Assembly: GCF_005402965.1 (NCBI RefSeq) | Contig: NZ_BJCF01000037.1 | Location: 1 to 48,161, forward strand | Source: Dolichospermum planctonicum | GTDB taxonomy: Bacteria > Cyanobacteriota > Cyanobacteriia > Cyanobacteriales > Nostocaceae | Direction of reading: 5' to 3' | DNA length: 48,161 nucleotides | Shown here: in pieces, positions 45,995-48,161 of the stretch | How positions within the stretch are numbered: position 1 is the first letter of the stretch | How the letters are laid out: each line of letters begins with the position of its first letter | Notes under the pieces: generated by a model | Told to the model about the DNA's origin: nothing | The model's input: the letters and a program-made list of their open reading frames with translations, nothing else | Databases searched by the model: none | Made by a program: the position numbers and the translations under genes

Positions 45995-47584
45995 ATGAAT
46001 GTTTTACTAATATATCCACTGTTTCCGAAAAGTTTTTGGTCTTTTGAAAAAACACTAGCTTTACTAGACCGCAAAGCCATGTTACCACCTTTGGGTTTGG
46101 TGACAGTGGCCGCCATTTTACCCCAAGAGTGGAATTTTAAGCTAGTAGACCGGAATATTCGCCAAATTACAGCAGCAGAATGGGCTTGGGCTGATTTAGT
46201 GATTTTATCAGCAATGATTGTCCAAAAAGAGGATTTACTGGCACAGATTCAAGAAGCAAAAGGGCGCGGTAAGCGTGTAGCAGTAGGTGGACCCTATCCA
46301 ACAGCTTTACCCCAAGAAGTCACAGATGTGGGTGCAGATTATTTAATTTTGGATGAAGGAGAAATTACCTTACCATTATTTATAGATGCAATTAGCCGTG
46401 GTGAATCTTCGGGCATATTCCGCTCAGGTGGTGAAAAACCAGATGTCACAAACACTCCCATTCCGCGCTTTGATTTGCTAGAATTTGATGCTTATGCGGA
46501 AATGTCAGTACAATTTTCCCGTGGTTGTCCCTTCCAGTGTGAATTTTGTGATATTATTGTTCTCTATGGTCGCAAACCTCGCACCAAGTCACCAGCGCAA
46601 CTCCTCGCCGAACTTGATTATCTTTATGAATTGGGTTGGCGACGCAGTATTTTCATGGTAGATGATAACTTTATTGGTAATAAACGCAACGTTAAATTAT
46701 TCTTAAAAGAACTACAACCTTGGATGGTTGCACATGAGTATCCTTTCTCCTTTGCGACAGAGGCTTCCGTGGATTTAGCCCAAGATCAAGAACTGATGGA
46801 TGCCATGGTCAGGTGTAATTTCGGGTCTGTGTTCTTGGGTATTGAAACTCCTGACGAAGAAAGCCTCGCTTTTACTCAAAAATTTCAAAATACGCGGGAT
46901 TCATTGAGTGAGGCGGTATATAAGATTACGCGCTCTGGACTGCGAGTTATGGCAGGTTTTATTATTGGTTTTGATGGTGAAAAGTCGGGGGCTGGGGCGA
47001 GAATTGTCAAATTTGTAGAGCAGACATCAATTCCCACTGCTTTATTTAGTATGCTTCAAGCCCTTCCTGATACTGCATTATGGCATAGATTAGCAAAGGA
47101 AAACCGACTCCGCAGTAAGTCTGCAAATATTAATCAAACTACGTTGATGAATTTTGTCCCTACAAGACCTTTAGCAGAAATTGCTAGTGAATATGTAGAA
47201 GCATTTTGGGAATTATACGAACCATCACGATTTTTAGATCGTGCTTACCGTCACTACCGCATTTTAGGTGAAGCTACTTACCCAAAAAAGGGCAAGGGTG
47301 CAAAAAAACCCTTGAATTGGAAGGTATTGCGGGCGTTATTAACTATTTGCTGGCGACAAGGTGTGTTACGTAATACCCGTTGGCAATTCTGGCGTAATCT
47401 TTGGAGTATGTACAAGCATAATCCTGGTGGTATCAGTAGCTATTTATCTGTTTGCGCTCAAATTGAGCATTTCTTGGAATATCGTCAAATTGTGCGCGAC
47501 GAAATTGAGGCTCAAGTAGCTGAGTTTCTGAAAGCAGAGGCTCAGGTAAAGCTGGAAGAGGAAAAAGCACAAGTGTTAGTTTAG
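45995..47584 (+). CDS. B12-binding radical SAM protein, copy 2
   Basis: 529 residues from ATG 45995 (MNVLLIYPLFPKSFWSFEKT). It is collinear with 44204-45799 along its length and keeps the cobalamin-domain GGPYPTALPQEV, the cluster motif CPFQCEFC and the GFIIGFDGEKSGAG loop. By eye roughly 70-75% of residues match. It carries a Lys/Gly insert near the C-terminus (KKGKGAKKPLN) that copy 1 lacks. A tandem duplication with both copies intact suggests divided substrates rather than redundancy. No strong ribosome binding site is seen upstream. Confidence 0.9.
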   Translation: MNVLLIYPLFPKSFWSFEKTLALLDRKAMLPPLGLVTVAAILPQEWNFKLVDRNIRQITAAEWAWADLVILSAMIVQKEDLLAQIQEAKGRGKRVAVGGPYPTALPQEVTDVGADYLILDEGEITLPLFIDAISRGESSGIFRSGGEKPDVTNTPIPRFDLLEFDAYAEMSVQFSRGCPFQCEFCDIIVLYGRKPRTKSPAQLLAELDYLYELGWRRSIFMVDDNFIGNKRNVKLFLKELQPWMVAHEYPFSFATEASVDLAQDQELMDAMVRCNFGSVFLGIETPDEESLAFTQKFQNTRDSLSEAVYKITRSGLRVMAGFIIGFDGEKSGAGARIVKFVEQTSIPTALFSMLQALPDTALWHRLAKENRLRSKSANINQTTLMNFVPTRPLAEIASEYVEAFWELYEPSRFLDRAYRHYRILGEATYPKKGKGAKKPLNWKVLRALLTICWRQGVLRNTRWQFWRNLWSMYKHNPGGISSYLSVCAQIEHFLEYRQIVRDEIEAQVAEFLKAEAQVKLEEEKAQVLV

Positions 47585-47932
47585 ACTCAAAAAGGTGATC
47601 TGCTACCAACAGCACTGATTATAGTAGTTTACCGGGAACTATCAACTTTGGGGGGTTTGCTCCTCCAAAATTGATTGGTTTAGGGATTTTTAAAATGTTC
47701 GTTCAATTTATTTTGCACGACTACTTCAATAAGTATTAAGCTGTACTGCATTTAATTTGTATAAATCTGGCGGGCAAGATGCCCACCCCACAAGATTTTA
47801 ACTATTTTAGGATGATAAACTTGAGGTGCATAGTAGCTTACAACTTGATTATAACTTGTAGTATGAATATAGAGATTGACAGTTGTAAGTATTTGTGTCA
47901 CATTATTTCCATAGGCATAAATCATCAAATCC
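47585..47932. other. 348-bp intergenic region with one dispersed palindrome
   Basis: Apart from the palindrome at 47769-47794 the region is AT-rich leader sequence. Nothing else recognised. Confidence 0.6.
47769..47794. repeat. Palindromic repeat, GGCGGGC...GCCCACCCCACAAG family, copy 2
   Basis: GGCGGGCAAGATGCCCACCC followed by CACAAG. Same layout and tail as 16051-16077; the same GCGGGCAAGATGCCC core as 34217-34235. Confidence 0.75.
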
Positions 47933-48161
47933 ATGAATACCTTGCTCAACTCTGCCCTGAAGCTGACATATAACCAACTCAGCACCTTTGCCGATTTAGA
48001 CAACTTCTGGAATTTATTTGATACCGCTTTTGGGACACAATACAACCGTAGCGGTGCGGAAATTCTGCGTTTACAGTGGCTATCTGGTGATTTTAGTCAA
48101 CTTCCGCAAATTGAGATTTTAGATAGTAGCATTCTTGGCAATGCCAATGGGGCTTATGCCA
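47933..48161 (+). CDS. N-terminus of a large cyanobacterial surface/calcium-binding protein (partial)
   Basis: 76 codons from ATG 47933, open at the window edge. It starts MNTLLNSALKLTYNQLSTFA, continues LDNFWNLFDTAFGTQYNRSG and ends SQLPQIEILDSSILGNANGA-YA. This N-terminal domain is typical of long cyanobacterial proteins that continue with a metallopeptidase-like segment and RTX or FG-GAP repeats. That is from memory of the family; the rest of the gene is not visible. No classical signal peptide is seen, in keeping with type I secretion. Confidence 0.65.
   Translation, partial: MNTLLNSALKLTYNQLSTFADLDNFWNLFDTAFGTQYNRSGAEILRLQWLSGDFSQLPQIEILDSSILGNANGAYA

Overview
The window reads as chromosomal DNA of a filamentous, probably heterocyst-forming cyanobacterium (Nostocales). 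The grounds are: many HIP1-type GCGATCGC octamers; heptameric short tandem repeats (TGACCAA, AGGGAAC); several families of short palindromic repeats; a phytoene desaturase-phytoene synthase gene pair; a CPP1-like chaperone-like membrane protein; a long RTX/bluetail calcium-binding protein; and low GC. The species cannot be named from sequence alone.

Layout. 1-3381: the 3' part of a giant RTX-repeat surface or secreted protein, then a decayed RTX C-terminus. 3474-5238: a Uma2 (DUF820) protein and a UPF0175/DUF3368 toxin-antitoxin pair, lying between two copies of a 73-bp stretch that holds the Uma2 ribosome binding site and start. 5305-7924: type II NAD(P)H dehydrogenase and ilvC. 8057-9807: a two-gene ATPase/TOPRIM-like pair of defence type. 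9920-14018: amidase, tRNA-Ser(GCU), crtB and phytoene desaturase. 14583-17219: RlpA-like and NagZ cell-wall genes. 17299-20269: an OLD-family nuclease with a frameshift, a RelE/ParE-type toxin-antitoxin pair and a small conserved hypothetical. 20329-25430: mutL, a catalytically dead rhodanese, an OmpR-type response regulator, the CPP1-like protein and a HAD phosphatase. 25486-30647: sbcC, then a type I restriction-modification locus reduced to hsdR, hsdM and hsdS remnants. 30971-32419: a PyrF-PyrE fusion.

The most interesting part is 32709-40363. It contains a MATE exporter, a methyltransferase, a phytanoyl-CoA-type Fe(II)/2-oxoglutarate dioxygenase, a macrolide-type glycosyltransferase and an M29-aminopeptidase-like protein. 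It also holds a 27-residue peptide gene (38002-38085) with a near-ideal ribosome binding site and the C-terminus Val-Tyr-Trp. A second methyltransferase and a second, ligand-depleted M29-like paralogue complete the set. Together they look like a ribosomal peptide (RiPP) pathway of the crocagin type, whose known core is Ile-Tyr-Trp, with a sugar-transferring enzyme added. The peptide gene is short enough for standard gene calling to miss.

40429-44002 is accessory DNA: a copied fragment of the pyrF 5' end, a MazEF-like pair, a broken HEPN/nucleotidyltransferase pair, an 85-bp inverted-repeat element and a ParA-like/unknown/nuclease-like three-gene operon. 44204-47584 carries two tandem paralogous B12-binding radical SAM enzymes. 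The window ends in the N-terminus of another large surface-type protein.

Recurring themes are many stress or defence modules (four toxin-antitoxin-type loci, two OLD/AAA-type ATPase loci, one dead type I RM), several of them broken, and two short duplications that both carry a gene's translation start to a new place.
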